Position numbers and translations under genes: made by a program. The notes below the pieces were generated by a model. The model was not told the DNA's origin and made no database searches. It saw nothing but the letters and a program-made list of their open reading frames with translations. From Gammaproteobacteria bacterium (GTDB taxonomy: Bacteria; Pseudomonadota; Gammaproteobacteria; Enterobacterales; Neiellaceae), in the NCBI GenBank assembly GCA_017425245.1, contig JAFOOX010000044.1, forward strand, positions 1 to 64,000: a stretch of DNA of 64,000 nucleotides, written 5' to 3'. Within the stretch, counting starts at the first letter, position 1. The number at the start of each line of letters is the position of its first letter. Positions 26,973 to 38,843 of this stretch are shown here, piece after piece.

Positions 26973-27662
26973 TCACCGTTTATCTGCGCGGCGTCGGGCC
27001 AGCCACAACAACAGCGGCACCATCAGCAAAGCGCTGGCGGGGGCAGGAACGGTGGTTACTTCAGGTCGGTATTCGATCTCAATGAAATTGATGATGAAGC
27101 TCAGGCCACTGGCTTCAACTAGCTCTTCGCCCCATTCATCGAAACCTTCCTGGCGATACTCAAATCCGCCGCTTACTCTGCCTTCCAACGACGAATTCCA
27201 TTGCCACTCCCAGCCGTGGCCGGTGCGATCAACTGCTCGGCTAGGCAAACTAAAGTTTAGCCAACTAACGCCTAGGTTGTGGCTGTCCGAACCGAACTCT
27301 TCCCTGACGACATAAATACCTCTGGGCATGAACAAATCGGAGGTAGCCTCAGGCAGAGCTGCAGTAACAAACTGATCCGCGCTGGGGCAGGGATCTGCCC
27401 AGTGACTGGTTGAAACTGTGGTATCGAGTACCGCAAAGTTCATATTCATCCCCGAGCCACACGGGGCGTGCGACGGACCGATGTCAAAAGTTCCTGTCAG
27501 CAGACTGCTCTCAGTTACCCCGAGATCGAGGAGCGAATCTCCCCAGACACTGGCAACTGTCGCCGAGAATGTGCCACGATAAACGTGCTCGGAGCCGATA
27601 ATCGGCACCGCCTGCACGGATACGCAACAAAAAATAGAAAATACAGCGACTGCCCTCACCAC
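26973..27662 (-). CDS. Second PEP-CTERM sorting-domain protein
   Basis: A 229-residue exported protein with a short signal peptide (VRAVAVFSIFCCVSVQAVPI) and a C-terminal sorting signal VPAPASALLMVPLLLWLARR followed by RADKR. The PEP-like motif is VPAPAS, then a hydrophobic stretch and an Arg-rich tail, as needed for exosortase recognition. The body is beta-rich with no recognised domain. The start is a GTG preceded by AGGGAGG five bases upstream. It is monocistronic, between the EAL protein gene and the divergent moeA. Unlike the first PEP-CTERM gene, no properly spaced sigma-54 promoter is seen upstream. Confidence 0.8.
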   Translation of the reverse strand: MVRAVAVFSIFCCVSVQAVPIIGSEHVYRGTFSATVASVWGDSLLDLGVTESSLLTGTFDIGPSHAPCGSGMNMNFAVLDTTVSTSHWADPCPSADQFVTAALPEATSDLFMPRGIYVVREEFGSDSHNLGVSWLNFSLPSRAVDRTGHGWEWQWNSSLEGRVSGGFEYRQEGFDEWGEELVEASGLSFIINFIEIEYRPEVTTVPAPASALLMVPLLLWLARRRADKR

Positions 27663-27884
27663 GAAAACCTCCCTGTAATCCAGACTAATGTTGAAAGGAT
27701 GGGCACACCCGTAACTCCAAGGGTGCAGACTTAGATCTTAGGCTTGCAACGTCGCCAGCTCAAGACGCTTTGAGAGTTATCGTGAGCGCCCTTAGCGGCA
27801 ATTGCGATTGACAAGGGGGCGCACAGCTGGAGCTGACCGCTCCGCCGGCCTAAGATGGGGCCCCCATCGGCGTAAGATCCTGCC

Positions 27885-29117
27885 ATGACCACCCTTTGCC
27901 CCCCTGACCACCCAGCCCTGCTGCCGTTGACCGGTGCCTTGCAGCAGATGTTGGCGGCAATCCAGCCCGTCGCGGACCATCAGCAACTCCCGCTGACGGC
28001 GGCATTCGACCGGGTGCTGGCGGAAGACTGCCGGGCACAGCTGGCCACACCGCCTTTCGACACGGCGGCCATGGATGGTTATGCCTTGCGCGCCAGTGAC
28101 TGCGCCTCGCCGCTAACCATCGTCGGCCGGGTACTGGCCGGTGACGCTAACGCGCTGGCGGTTGGCCCCGGTGGTGCGGTGCGCATCATGACCGGCGCTG
28201 CCGTACCACCCGAGCTGGACTTGGTGGTGATGCAGGAACAGGCGGAGGTCGAGGGTGATCAGCTGAGAGTGCCGGCCGATGGCCGCAGCGGTGACCATAT
28301 CCGCCGCGCTGGCAGCGAAGTGGCTGTCGGCGAAGTGCTGGCCAGCGTCGGCACCCGCATCGGCCCCCGCCACATTGCCCTGCTCGCCAGTCAGGGGATC
28401 GCCAGCGTCAGGGTCTATCGTCGACCGCGGGTAGCCGTACTGTCGACCGGCAATGAGTTGGTGACAGTGGGTGAACCGCTACAAAGCGGACAAATCTACG
28501 ACAGCAACCGGCCGATGATGCTGGCCTTGCTGCAGCGCCTCGATGTCGAGGTTATCGACTTAGGGCGCATCGCCGACGATCCTGAGGCTCTAAGCCAGGC
28601 ATTGGCCGATGCCGCCAGCCGTGCCGATGCGATCATCAGCAGTGGCGGGGTCAGTGTTGGCGAGGCCGATTTTGTCAGGCCCTTGCTGGCCCAACTGGGG
28701 CAGGTCAACTTTTGGAAACTGGCGATCAAGCCGGGTAAACCCTTTGCCTTTGGCCGCATTGGTCAGGCATGGTTTTTTGGTCTGCCGGGCAACCCCGTGT
28801 CGGCCATGGTTACCTTCGATCAGTTAGCCGCCCAGGGGCTGCGTCGACTAGCAGGCGAACAGCCACAACCGCCACAACTGTTACCCGCCATGGCGGGCGG
28901 CTCATTCAAAAAACAGCCCGGCCGCCTCGATCTGCAGCGCGTCAATGCCACCATCGACGAAGGCCGGCTCACGCTAACCGCCAATGGTCCGCAGGGCTCT
29001 GCTCAGCTCACCTCGCTGACCCGCGCCGACGGTTTAGTCCATCTGCAGCAGGATCGGGGCGCCGTTGGCCCCGGTGAACCGGTAATGTTTGAACCTTTCA
29101 GCCCGCTGTTGCGCTAA
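27885..29117 (+). CDS. moeA: Molybdopterin molybdenumtransferase MoeA
   Basis: A 410-residue cytoplasmic enzyme that inserts molybdate into adenylylated molybdopterin to make molybdenum cofactor. Family features are clear: PPFDTAAMDGYALRASD (about 56-72), a central domain with RIGPRHIALLASQGI, the MoCF fold motifs VLSTGNELV and SSGGVSVGEADFV, KPGKPFAFGRI and GLPGNPVSAMVTFDQLAA, and a C-terminal beta domain. Length matches E. coli MoeA (411). It stands alone, not beside the mod operon 10 kb away, but both serve molybdenum metabolism. No moeB is adjacent. Confidence 0.95.
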   Translation: MTTLCPPDHPALLPLTGALQQMLAAIQPVADHQQLPLTAAFDRVLAEDCRAQLATPPFDTAAMDGYALRASDCASPLTIVGRVLAGDANALAVGPGGAVRIMTGAAVPPELDLVVMQEQAEVEGDQLRVPADGRSGDHIRRAGSEVAVGEVLASVGTRIGPRHIALLASQGIASVRVYRRPRVAVLSTGNELVTVGEPLQSGQIYDSNRPMMLALLQRLDVEVIDLGRIADDPEALSQALADAASRADAIISSGGVSVGEADFVRPLLAQLGQVNFWKLAIKPGKPFAFGRIGQAWFFGLPGNPVSAMVTFDQLAAQGLRRLAGEQPQPPQLLPAMAGGSFKKQPGRLDLQRVNATIDEGRLTLTANGPQGSAQLTSLTRADGLVHLQQDRGAVGPGEPVMFEPFSPLLR

Positions 29118-29141
29118 CCCCGGCCATGCGGCGGCACCGCC

Positions 29142-30998
29142 TCAGGGCTCAGCTTCAACCCGGTTACGGCCGCGATCTTTGGCCCGATAGAGCGCGTTAT
29201 CGGCGCGGGTGATCATCGCCGCCAGGCTGACATCGTCAGCGCGCCTGCTCGAAACCCCCAGACTGATGGTGACCTTGAGACCGCTGGACAGATCATCCAG
29301 TACCAGCCGCTCAACCGACTGACGCAGGCGCTCGGCAATCGCCAGCGCTGACGCTAGGCTGGAGCCCGGCATCAGCACCAGAAACTCCTCACCGCCGGTA
29401 CGCCCAACCTGGTCCTGCGACCTCAGCTGGCCGCGCACGGCAGCGCTGACCCGAGCCAGCACCTGATCACCAGCGCCATGACCCAGGGTATCGTTGATGC
29501 GCTTGAAGTAATCGATATCGAACACCAGCAGCGCCAATGGTTGCTCGGCGTCGCTGGCGCCGACAAAGAAACCATGGCCCAGCGCCTCAATCTGACGACG
29601 GTTGGCCAAGCCGGTCAATTCATCGGTCATTGCCAGCCGTTGATAGCGCCGAGCGCGGCGCAGATGGCGCCAGGCCAGCACTGTCGCGGCAACAAACAGC
29701 ACCGCGCTCAGCGTGATCAACGCCCATTGCAGCTTGCGCCGCTCCTCCAGCGCGACGACGCGTTCCTGCTGCAACTTCTGCTCAGCCTTAAGCGCCGCCG
29801 TCTCGGCCTCCCGCCGATTGAGATCAAACTCTACCCGCAACCGGCTTGCCTGCTGCTCCTGCCGCCACTCGTCCAGCAGCTCATGCACGCGAATGTGCTC
29901 CAGCAGTGCCCGGTTGGCTTCGGCATGACGCCCTAGCGCCATCAATGACTCCGCTCGCGCCTTGAACAGCAGCGCCAGATTGCGATGGCTGCTAGCATCG
30001 CGGATCAGCGGTTCCGCTTCATCATATCCACGCAGTGCCGCCTCATGCTGACCCAGACCGGCCAGTGCCAACCCCTCCAGATGCCCCTGAGTCATCAACC
30101 GTCCAAGAGGTAGCGCATGGCCATGCTGACGGGCTAACGCCAAGGATTCCAGCGCCTGCTGATAGCGGCCAAGCCCGATCAGCGCTTCGCCAATATTGGC
30201 GTCTGCCACCACCACACCACCGCTGTCATTACGCTGTTGATGGAACTGCCGAATGTCTCGAAACAGGGCCAGCGCTTCCTCGTGGCGGCCCATATCATCC
30301 AGCAAATAACCAATCTGAACGGCCTGGGCCATATAGCCGACCCGATCACCCCGCGCCTTGCTCAGCGTCTGCAGCTGCTGGTAGTAAGCCATCGCCTGCT
30401 CGAATTCGCCCATCCGCCGGTACAGGTCCGCCAGACTTTCAAGGGTGTACTGCGCCCAGTGCTCGAGCCCGAGTTGCTGATAGTCGTTGTAAGCCCGCTG
30501 CAGCTCTACCAGCCCTTCACCCAGCCGGCCAATCACAACCAGAAGATCGCCGCGCAATGCGCGTGCGTCGACCTCCAGACGTCGATGGCCCAGCGTTTCA
30601 GCGTCCAGCAATGCATCACTGAATCCAGCAAGTGCCGCCTGGGTATTCCCTTGATCGCTGAGAAACTGGCCATGGCAAAGGCGAAAATCGATAGCCGCAG
30701 CCAGTTCACCAGCCTGCTCCGCCGCCTGTTGCAGTTCAGTCGCATAATCCAGGGCTGCGCCAAGATCAGCCGTGTCCTGATACCAGCACTGAAGACGACG
30801 CAAGCGCCACAGCAGTGGCGAGTCGGCAGGCAGTTGTGCAGCAATGTCGTTGAGCTCAGACGCAATCACCGCAGCATCGGAGAGCAGACCGTCTTCAATC
30901 ACCTGAAGCCGTTCATTCAGCGATGGCCCAGCTTGGGCGCCCAAGGTTGCGATCAGCAGCAGGAGCACAAGCCCGCGTTTCAGCTCAAGTCGCATCAT
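29142..30998 (-). CDS. Membrane diguanylate cyclase with periplasmic TPR-like repeats
   Basis: A protein of about 618 residues. A signal peptide (MMRLELKRGLVLLLLIATLG) leads to a long helical TPR-like region (about 30-390), a coiled segment, one membrane helix (LQWALITLSAVLFVAATVLA, about 420-440) and a cytoplasmic GGDEF domain. The active-site motif is GGEEF in GRTGGEEFLVL, and an RxxD inhibitory site (RSQD) lies five residues before it, so an active, product-inhibited diguanylate cyclase is expected. The start is uncertain: an ATG 25 codons upstream is also open, but the chosen one gives a proper signal peptide. Its likely ligand or partner is unknown. It converges on moeA. Confidence 0.88.
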   Translation of the reverse strand: MMRLELKRGLVLLLLIATLGAQAGPSLNERLQVIEDGLLSDAAVIASELNDIAAQLPADSPLLWRLRRLQCWYQDTADLGAALDYATELQQAAEQAGELAAAIDFRLCHGQFLSDQGNTQAALAGFSDALLDAETLGHRRLEVDARALRGDLLVVIGRLGEGLVELQRAYNDYQQLGLEHWAQYTLESLADLYRRMGEFEQAMAYYQQLQTLSKARGDRVGYMAQAVQIGYLLDDMGRHEEALALFRDIRQFHQQRNDSGGVVVADANIGEALIGLGRYQQALESLALARQHGHALPLGRLMTQGHLEGLALAGLGQHEAALRGYDEAEPLIRDASSHRNLALLFKARAESLMALGRHAEANRALLEHIRVHELLDEWRQEQQASRLRVEFDLNRREAETAALKAEQKLQQERVVALEERRKLQWALITLSAVLFVAATVLAWRHLRRARRYQRLAMTDELTGLANRRQIEALGHGFFVGASDAEQPLALLVFDIDYFKRINDTLGHGAGDQVLARVSAAVRGQLRSQDQVGRTGGEEFLVLMPGSSLASALAIAERLRQSVERLVLDDLSSGLKVTISLGVSSRRADDVSLAAMITRADNALYRAKDRGRNRVEAEP

Positions 30999-31102
30999 CA
31001 CCGCCAGAATCCGCGTCAGCCGTTGGCCATTGAGCATATCCACTGCCATCGCGCGCACGGTGCGCCTTCGCATATTTTGGACAATTGGTCGCCGTGACCG
31101 CC

Positions 31103-32959
<1,857 letters not shown>

Positions 32960-32967
32960 GACCGACC

Positions 32968-33210
32968 GTGACCCTGACCGTCAACTGCCCGACCTGCCAA
33001 CGCCCGGTGATCTGGGATGCCACCCAGTCACCGTTTCGCCCCTTCTGCAGCGACCGCTGCCGATTGATCGATTTGGGTGAATGGGCAGATGAAAGCCACC
33101 GCATCGCCAGCGATGAACCCTTTGACGATCTGGAAGGGATGAGTGACGAGCAGCTGGCCGAAGTGGCTCGCCGTCTGTTCAATCCGGCAGCTGATCCAGA
33201 TCGCGGATAA
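32968..33210 (+). CDS. yacG: DNA gyrase inhibitor YacG
   Basis: An 80-residue zinc protein. Four cysteines in the pattern CPTC...CSDRC form the zinc site, and the segment [20 protein letters not shown] is almost identical to E. coli YacG, which binds GyrB and inhibits gyrase. The start is a GTG at 32968, giving a length close to E. coli (65) with an acidic C-terminal tail. It is co-directional with zapD. Its last 32 bases overlap the converging mutT gene, which is unusual since these genes are normally co-directional. Confidence 0.92.
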   Translation: MTLTVNCPTCQRPVIWDATQSPFRPFCSDRCRLIDLGEWADESHRIASDEPFDDLEGMSDEQLAEVARRLFNPAADPDRG

Positions 33211-33577
33211 AGCGCAGATTGGCCGCCGGCCAATCCAGCTGTTGCAGGTCGTCGGCCGTTGACCAGCGCCAGTTCAATCCCTCGCGCGAGCCAACCTCCC
33301 CCAGCCACTGGCGCACCAGATAGAGGTGCAGCTTTACCTGCCGATCACCATAGTCATACTCCAGCTGGCGCCACGGCCAGAGATCCACCGGGGTAACCCC
33401 GCACTCCTCCTGAAGCTCACGGCTCAGGGCCTGCGGCAGGCTTTCGCCGGCCTCGCACTTGCCACCGGGAAACTCCCAGCGATTGCCCTGATGGCTGCTC
33501 TCCGCCCGCCGCTGGATATAAAAACGCCCTGCTGCATCACGCAGCAGGGCGACCACAATTTCAAGCGCGGCGGTCAT
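33179..33577 (-). CDS. mutT: Nudix hydrolase MutT (8-oxo-dGTP diphosphatase)
   Basis: A 132-residue hydrolase that removes 8-oxo-dGTP from the nucleotide pool. The Nudix box is intact: [22 protein letters not shown] follows the GX5EX7REUXEEXGU pattern. The N-terminus [20 protein letters not shown] and the [15 protein letters not shown] segment are typical of MutT, as is the length (E. coli 129). It starts 4 bases after secA, so it is probably co-transcribed as the last gene of the secA unit. Its 3' end overlaps yacG convergently. Confidence 0.93.
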   Translation of the reverse strand: MTAALEIVVALLRDAAGRFYIQRRAESSHQGNRWEFPGGKCEAGESLPQALSRELQEECGVTPVDLWPWRQLEYDYGDRQVKLHLYLVRQWLGEVGSREGLNWRWSTADDLQQLDWPAANLRFIRDLDQLPD

Positions 33578-33581
33578 CTAC

Positions 33582-36314
33582 TTACTGCAGACGTCCGTGG
33601 CACTGCTTGTATTTCTTGCCGCTACCACAAGGGCAGGGGTCATTACGGCCAACTTTGGGCCCTTCTCGCACCACCGGCGCATGCGCGGTGGTAGTGCCAT
33701 CACTATCGCCGACCGCTGTCTCTTGATCCGCTTGGGCGTGAGTGAACTGCATGCGTTTGGCTTCAGCTTCCGCCTTGCGCTGACGTTCGGCTTCAATGGC
33801 CTCTACTTCAGACTGCTCACGCACCCGCACTCGCGCCAGCACGGTCGTCACATCCAGCTTGAGATGCTCAAGCATGCTGGAGAACAACTCAAAGGCCTCG
33901 CGCTTGTACTCCTGTTTGGGATTCTTCTGGGCATAGCCGCGCAGATGAATGCCCTGACGCAGGTGGTCCATACTGGCCAGATGATCTTTCCAGTGCTGAT
34001 CGAGGCTCTGCAACATCACCGCTTTCTCGAAGTGGCGCAGCACAGAAGCTCCGACCATTTCCTCTTTGTGGCGATAAGCAGCAGTCAGGGCGGCAACCGT
34101 AAACTCACGCAATTTGAGCTCATCAAATGATTTGTCGTCGCTCATGCGCTGTACCAGCGGCAATTCAACCGCAAAGTCGGCCTTGAGGCGATCCTGCAGC
34201 CCGGCCACATTCCACTGCTCTTCCAGCGACTGACGCGGCACATACTCGTCGATAACGCTGTTGATCACATCTTCGCGGATGGCGTCGATGGTCTCGCTGA
34301 TATCACCCTCATCCAGCAGCTCGTTGCGCTGCTGGTAGATCACCTTGCGCTGGTCGTTGGCAACGTCATCAAATTCCAGCAACTGTTTACGGATCTCGAA
34401 GTTGCGCTGCTCAACTTTACGCTGAGCGTTTTCGATTGCTCGAGTGACCAGCTTATGCTCGATAGCCTCGCCATCTTTCATGCCCAGACGGCGCATCATG
34501 CCGGCCATACGGTCGGAGGCGAAAATGCGCATCAGGGTGTCATCGAGCGACAAATAGAAGCGCGACGAGCCAGGATCGCCCTGACGACCGGAACGGCCGC
34601 GCAGCTGGTTATCGATACGCCGTGACTCATGACGCTCGGTACCGATGATATGCAGACCGCCTGCCGCCAGCACCGCATCATGGCGCTGCTGCCATTCGGC
34701 ACGCGCTTTGGCCACCTGGGCCTCAGTCGGGCTGTCCATACCAGCCAGCTCAGCCTGCCAGTTGCCGCCGAGCACGATGTCGGTACCACGACCGGCCATG
34801 TTAGTAGCGATGGTGACCGCCCCGGGGCGACCGGCCTGGGCCACGATTTCCGCTTCCTTGGCGTGGAACTTGGCGTTCAGCACCTGATGAGGCACCTTGG
34901 CCTTGGTCAGCACCTGGGACAGGTGTTCGGAAATCTCGATGGAGATGGTGCCCACCAACACCGGCTGACCAGCCTTGTGACAGGCCTCAATCTCTTTCAC
35001 CAGCGCTGCGAATTTCTCGGCAGCGGTCAGGTAAACCATGTCCGCATGGTCCTTGCGGATCATCGGCCGGTTGGTTGGGATCACCACCGTATCCAGACTA
35101 TAGATATGCTGGAATTCGAACGCCTCGGTATCGGCTGTACCGGTCATGCCGGCCAGCTTGCCGTAAATGCGGAAGTAGTTCTGGAAGGTGATCGAGGCCA
35201 GCGTCTGGTTCTCGTTCTGGATCTTCACCCCTTCACGGGCTTCAACCGCCTGGTGCAGACCTTCCGACCAACGACGGCCCGGCATGGTACGACCGGTATG
35301 CTCATCGACAATGACGATCTCGCCATCCTGAACGATGTAATCAACATCGCGATGGAACAGTAGATGAGCGCGCAGTGCGGCGTTGATGGTGTGCATCAGG
35401 CTGATATTGGCCGGCGAGTAGAGGCTGTCACCATCACGCAGGATGCCGCGCTCAGCCAGGATCTGTTCAATCCGTTCCAGCCCCTGCTCAGTCAAATGAA
35501 CTTGCTTGCTCTTTTCGTCGACGTTGAAGTCGCCGTCGGCCGCCTGCTCTTCCTTGTCCTCACGCGAGGCTTTGGTCAACAACGGGATCAACTCGTTGAT
35601 GCGGCGATAAACCTCAGAGGTGTCCTCGGCCTGACCAGAGATGATCAGCGGGGTACGAGCTTCGTCGATCAGGATCGAATCCACTTCGTCGACAATGGCA
35701 AAGGCATGGCCGCGCTGCACCCGGTCTTCCGGACGATAAGCCATGTTGTCGCGCAAATAGTCAAAACCGAATTCGTTGTTGGTGCCGTAGGTGATATCCG
35801 CAGCATAAGCGGCTTTTTTGTCGGCAGCCTGCATCTGCGGCAGGTTGCAACCTACGGTCAGGCCAAGGAATTCAAACAGCGGCCGGCTCCAGTCCGCATC
35901 ACGACGGGCCAGATAGTCGTTAACGGTGATGATGTGAACCCCCTGTCCGCCCAAGGCATTGAGGTAGGCAGCCAAGGTCGCGGTCAGGGTTTTACCCTCA
36001 CCAGTACGCATTTCAGCAATACGCCCTTCATGCAGCACCATGCCGCCGATCAGCTGCACATCAAAGTGGCGCATGCCGAACACCCGCTTGCTCGCTTCGC
36101 GCACGGTGGCGAAGGCTTCTGGCAGGATGTCATTGAGCGTCTTGCCGGCGGCAAGCTGTTCACGGAAAGCGGCAGTGCGGGCTTTCAGCTCATCGTCAGA
36201 GAGCTTTTCCAGTTCCGCTTCGAGGGCGTTGATACGCACCACAACTTTGCGCATCCGCTTGAGGGTGCGCTCGTTGCGGCTGCCAAAAATGCTGGTCAGG
36301 AGCTGTACGAACAT
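33582..36314 (-). CDS. secA: Protein translocase ATPase SecA
   Basis: A 910-residue motor ATPase of the Sec export pathway, acting at SecYEG. Walker A-type [20 protein letters not shown] lies near residue 102, the DEAD-type [20 protein letters not shown] near 207, and the second motor motif [14 protein letters not shown] near 500. The C-terminus carries the zinc-binding, SecB-contacting motif [14 protein letters not shown]. Length matches E. coli (901). No SecM-like arrest peptide gene is upstream; instead an M23 peptidase gene precedes it by 96 bases, so SecM regulation is not expected. mutT follows. Confidence 0.98.
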   Translation of the reverse strand: MFVQLLTSIFGSRNERTLKRMRKVVVRINALEAELEKLSDDELKARTAAFREQLAAGKTLNDILPEAFATVREASKRVFGMRHFDVQLIGGMVLHEGRIAEMRTGEGKTLTATLAAYLNALGGQGVHIITVNDYLARRDADWSRPLFEFLGLTVGCNLPQMQAADKKAAYAADITYGTNNEFGFDYLRDNMAYRPEDRVQRGHAFAIVDEVDSILIDEARTPLIISGQAEDTSEVYRRINELIPLLTKASREDKEEQAADGDFNVDEKSKQVHLTEQGLERIEQILAERGILRDGDSLYSPANISLMHTINAALRAHLLFHRDVDYIVQDGEIVIVDEHTGRTMPGRRWSEGLHQAVEAREGVKIQNENQTLASITFQNYFRIYGKLAGMTGTADTEAFEFQHIYSLDTVVIPTNRPMIRKDHADMVYLTAAEKFAALVKEIEACHKAGQPVLVGTISIEISEHLSQVLTKAKVPHQVLNAKFHAKEAEIVAQAGRPGAVTIATNMAGRGTDIVLGGNWQAELAGMDSPTEAQVAKARAEWQQRHDAVLAAGGLHIIGTERHESRRIDNQLRGRSGRQGDPGSSRFYLSLDDTLMRIFASDRMAGMMRRLGMKDGEAIEHKLVTRAIENAQRKVEQRNFEIRKQLLEFDDVANDQRKVIYQQRNELLDEGDISETIDAIREDVINSVIDEYVPRQSLEEQWNVAGLQDRLKADFAVELPLVQRMSDDKSFDELKLREFTVAALTAAYRHKEEMVGASVLRHFEKAVMLQSLDQHWKDHLASMDHLRQGIHLRGYAQKNPKQEYKREAFELFSSMLEHLKLDVTTVLARVRVREQSEVEAIEAERQRKAEAEAKRMQFTHAQADQETAVGDSDGTTTAHAPVVREGPKVGRNDPCPCGSGKKYKQCHGRLQ

Positions 36315-36410
36315 GGACTCGTTCTATGGTTGGAGGACGGGCATAGTGTGCGTCGCGACGGGCGCACCAACCCTGTCAGGTGTCAAAAAGTTGGGTCGTA
36401 TTATTCCCCA

Positions 36411-37301
36411 TCAGCCCTGTCGCGGGTAGACATATTTCAGGGGGTTAACCTGCTTGCCATCTCGCAGTACTTCGTAGTGCAGATGGTTGCCGGTAGAACG
36501 TCCGGTCGAGCCCATGCGGGCGATCACCTGGCCGCGATTGACCAGTTCACCCGCTTTGACCAGCAGTGACTGGTTGTGGCCGTAGCGGGTACGCAGACCA
36601 TTACCATGGTCAATTTCGACCATATGTCCATATTCACGGTGATAGCTGGCTTCGACCACGATGCCAGCACCCGTGGCCATCACCGCCGAGCCGGGGCGAC
36701 CAGCAAAGTCGATCCCCAGATGGCGGGTTGCACGCCCATTGAACGGATCGGAGCGGACACCGAAATAACTGGAGATATAGCCGCTGCGCACCGGCTTACC
36801 GGCGACACCAGTGGCATTGGCCACCTCTTCACCGCGCAGCACGCTGTCGAGGGCCACCAGCTGATCACCCCCCTGTTCAAGCTGACGGCTGACCAGATCC
36901 AGCTGCTCCATCAGGCTCAGCAGATCATCGGAACCATCCAGACGGGCTGGCATGTTGTCGGGACCACCGATGGCTGGTTCGGCGGCAATACTGAATTCCA
37001 CATCACCACTGGCATAGCGGCTGGCCATCTCCTGACCAAGGGCCTCAAGGCGCTGGGCTTTGGCCTGCATCTCGCCCACCCGGCCAGCCAGCTGGGTCAT
37101 TTGGGAACTAATGGCGTCGCGCAGAGCTGCGACTTCGGCATTGGCCGTTGGTGACTCGGGCAACTGGGCGACAGCTGCGGGCCCCCGCCAGACTTGAAAC
37201 CACAGCGCTGCAGTGAAGGCCATGGCCACCACGCCGATGGCTGCAGGCCCTAAGCGCAGTTCGCGCCCATTTCCGAAGCTGATCGTGATTGCTAGACTCA
37301 T
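36411..37301 (-). CDS. Membrane-anchored M23 peptidase-like (LytM domain) protein
   Basis: A 296-residue protein with one N-terminal membrane anchor (IGVVAMAFTAALWFQVWRG, about residues 22-40), a coiled-coil stretch (about 55-100) and a C-terminal M23/LytM domain (about 190-290). The zinc residues look intact: the HLGIDFAGRPGSAV segment holds the first His and Asp and GNHLHYEVLRDG the last His pair, with YGHMVEIDHGNGL between. This suggests a peptidoglycan endopeptidase rather than a degenerate activator. The start ATG at 37301 follows AGG; the longer open frame overlaps dciA and is rejected. It lies between dciA and secA, as in Vibrio and relatives. Confidence 0.88.
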   Translation of the reverse strand: MSLAITISFGNGRELRLGPAAIGVVAMAFTAALWFQVWRGPAAVAQLPESPTANAEVAALRDAISSQMTQLAGRVGEMQAKAQRLEALGQEMASRYASGDVEFSIAAEPAIGGPDNMPARLDGSDDLLSLMEQLDLVSRQLEQGGDQLVALDSVLRGEEVANATGVAGKPVRSGYISSYFGVRSDPFNGRATRHLGIDFAGRPGSAVMATGAGIVVEASYHREYGHMVEIDHGNGLRTRYGHNQSLLVKAGELVNRGQVIARMGSTGRSTGNHLHYEVLRDGKQVNPLKYVYPRQG

Positions 37302-37329
37302 GTTCAAACCTACTCGTACGACAAACCAA

Positions 37330-37785
37330 ATGAGCGACCCACGGCCGCGAGCGATTACCGAGTTGCTGGACGGTAGCACAACCACCCTCAGCAAACTCCA
37401 ACGTCGCGCACAACAATTGAGCGCGATTCAATCCCTCGTGTCTGCGGCCGCCGGTGAGCCTCTCGCGAGTCAAATCCGGGTGGCCAATTATGATCGCGGC
37501 CAGTTACTGCTACATGTCAGCAGCGGCAGTTGGCTACAACGGGCCCGCTTCCAGCGTACCCAAATACTGCAAAGCCTGCGCCAGGGCGGCATGACCGACC
37601 TGCGCGGCCTGGAAATGGTGGTCCGGCCACGTCCGGATCTCACTCCGCCGCCAGCGCCGCCCCTCTACCAGCGCACCATCAGCGCGCACAGCGGTGAGAT
37701 TTTGCACCGCCTTGGCGAGCAGCTAGGCGGTGAACTGGGCGCAGCAGTCGAGCGTCTTGCCCGCCTCGGCAACCACAACCGCTAA
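37330..37785 (+). CDS. DciA-type (DUF721) replicative helicase loader
   Basis: A 151-residue protein of the DUF721/DciA family. The N-terminal part contains the family KH-like core with LLHVSSGSWLQRARFQRTQI and ILQSLRQG. DciA proteins load DnaB in bacteria that lack DnaC-type loaders. The start MSDPRPRAITELLDGSTTTL is chosen since upstream residues overlap the divergent M23 gene; the ribosome-binding site is weak. It is divergent from the M23 gene with a 28-base gap and convergent with lpxC. Its position between lpxC and secA is conserved in Vibrio and Shewanella-like genomes. Confidence 0.82.
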   Translation: MSDPRPRAITELLDGSTTTLSKLQRRAQQLSAIQSLVSAAAGEPLASQIRVANYDRGQLLLHVSSGSWLQRARFQRTQILQSLRQGGMTDLRGLEMVVRPRPDLTPPPAPPLYQRTISAHSGEILHRLGEQLGGELGAAVERLARLGNHNR

Positions 37786-37819
37786 AAAAACAAAAGCGCC
37801 AGCACTGCTGCTGGCGCTT
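37784..37819 (-). terminator. Bidirectional terminator between lpxC and dciA
   Basis: An 11-bp perfect stem AAGCGCCAGCA/TGCTGGCGCTT with a 4-base loop. Read on the minus strand it is followed by TTTTGTTTTTTT, a strong U-tract, so it should end the dcw-lpxC transcript. On the plus strand only CCTTG follows. Confidence 0.92.
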
Positions 37820-37843
37820 CCTTGTGCCTGTTCAGTCCGTACG

Positions 37844-38755
37844 TCAGGCCAGCTGCGGCAGCTGATAGGAAACCGGCACCTCGTCAGCGGAATCGAAGGT
37901 GACCATTTCCCAGCTCTGCGGACTGGCTTGCAGCGCCCGCGCCAGTTTGTTGTTGAGCGCATGGCCTGACTTGAAAGCGCGCAACTCCCCAATCAGCGGC
38001 TTGCCCAACATGTAGAGATCACCGATGGCATCGAGGATCTTGTGCTTGACGAACTCATCCTCATAACGGAGACCGTCGTCATTGAGGATGCGGTATTCGT
38101 CGAGCACCACCGCGTTGGCCAGACTGCCGCCACGGGCCAGATTGTTGGCGCGCAACTGCTCGATCTCCTTGAGGAAACCGAAGGTGCGGGCACGACTGAT
38201 CTCGCGGCTGAAGGAGCTGGCCGACAGGTCAAGGGCGAGCTTCTGACGGGTGCCGTCGATCGCCGGATGACGGAAATCGATGGCGAAATCCACCCGAAAA
38301 CCATCATAGGGGCGCAACTCGGCCCACTTGTCGCCGTCTTCGACGCGGATGGTTTCTTTGATGCGGATGAAACGCTTGGCAGCCTTCAGCTCGCTAATGC
38401 CGGCACTCTGCAGCAGATAGACAAAAGGTGCGGCTGAACCATCCATGATTGGGATCTCGGGCGCATCGACTTCGACCACAATGTTGTCGATGCCAAGACC
38501 AGCAAGCGCCGCCATCAGGTGTTCCACCGTGGAGAGACGCACCCCCTGCTCATTGACCAGGCAAGTACAGAGCATGGTATCGCGCACGAACGAGGGTTCG
38601 CTACGCCACTCCACGACCTCGGGCAGATCCACACGGCGGAACAGGATGCCTGTATTGGCGGCAGCAGGACGCAGGGTAAGCGACACCTTGTTACCGGAAT
38701 GCAGGCCAATCCCCTGGGTGCGGATCAGCTGAGAAATCGTGCGCTGTTTCACCAT
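37844..38755 (-). CDS. lpxC: UDP-3-O-acyl-N-acetylglucosamine deacetylase LpxC
   Basis: A 303-residue zinc enzyme that commits UDP-GlcNAc derivatives to lipid A synthesis. Motifs include [15 protein letters not shown], the zinc motif [48 protein letters not shown] and [14 protein letters not shown]. The length is that of E. coli (305). The start is the ATG giving [11 protein letters not shown], preferred over an in-frame TTG. It is the last gene of the dcw cluster, 88 bases after ftsZ, and precedes a strong terminator. Confidence 0.97.
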   Translation of the reverse strand: MVKQRTISQLIRTQGIGLHSGNKVSLTLRPAAANTGILFRRVDLPEVVEWRSEPSFVRDTMLCTCLVNEQGVRLSTVEHLMAALAGLGIDNIVVEVDAPEIPIMDGSAAPFVYLLQSAGISELKAAKRFIRIKETIRVEDGDKWAELRPYDGFRVDFAIDFRHPAIDGTRQKLALDLSASSFSREISRARTFGFLKEIEQLRANNLARGGSLANAVVLDEYRILNDDGLRYEDEFVKHKILDAIGDLYMLGKPLIGELRAFKSGHALNNKLARALQASPQSWEMVTFDSADEVPVSYQLPQLA

Positions 38756-38843
38756 CTTCTCTTTCTCCAAGGGGCAGTTACCCCATTCACTGGCACAAAG
38801 CGTACCAGTTACCTCTGTCTGTCGGCAAGTGGCTGATTATTTT

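Noticed and set aside
27735-27765. Sigma-54-like TGGCGACGTTGC upstream of the second PEP-CTERM gene
   Set aside because: The GG and GC dinucleotides are seven bases apart instead of ten, so it does not fit the RpoN spacing.
36315-36410. A perfect TTGACA upstream of secA
   Set aside because: No -10 element is found 16-18 bases downstream, so I could not call it a promoter. No SecM-like arrest peptide is present either.
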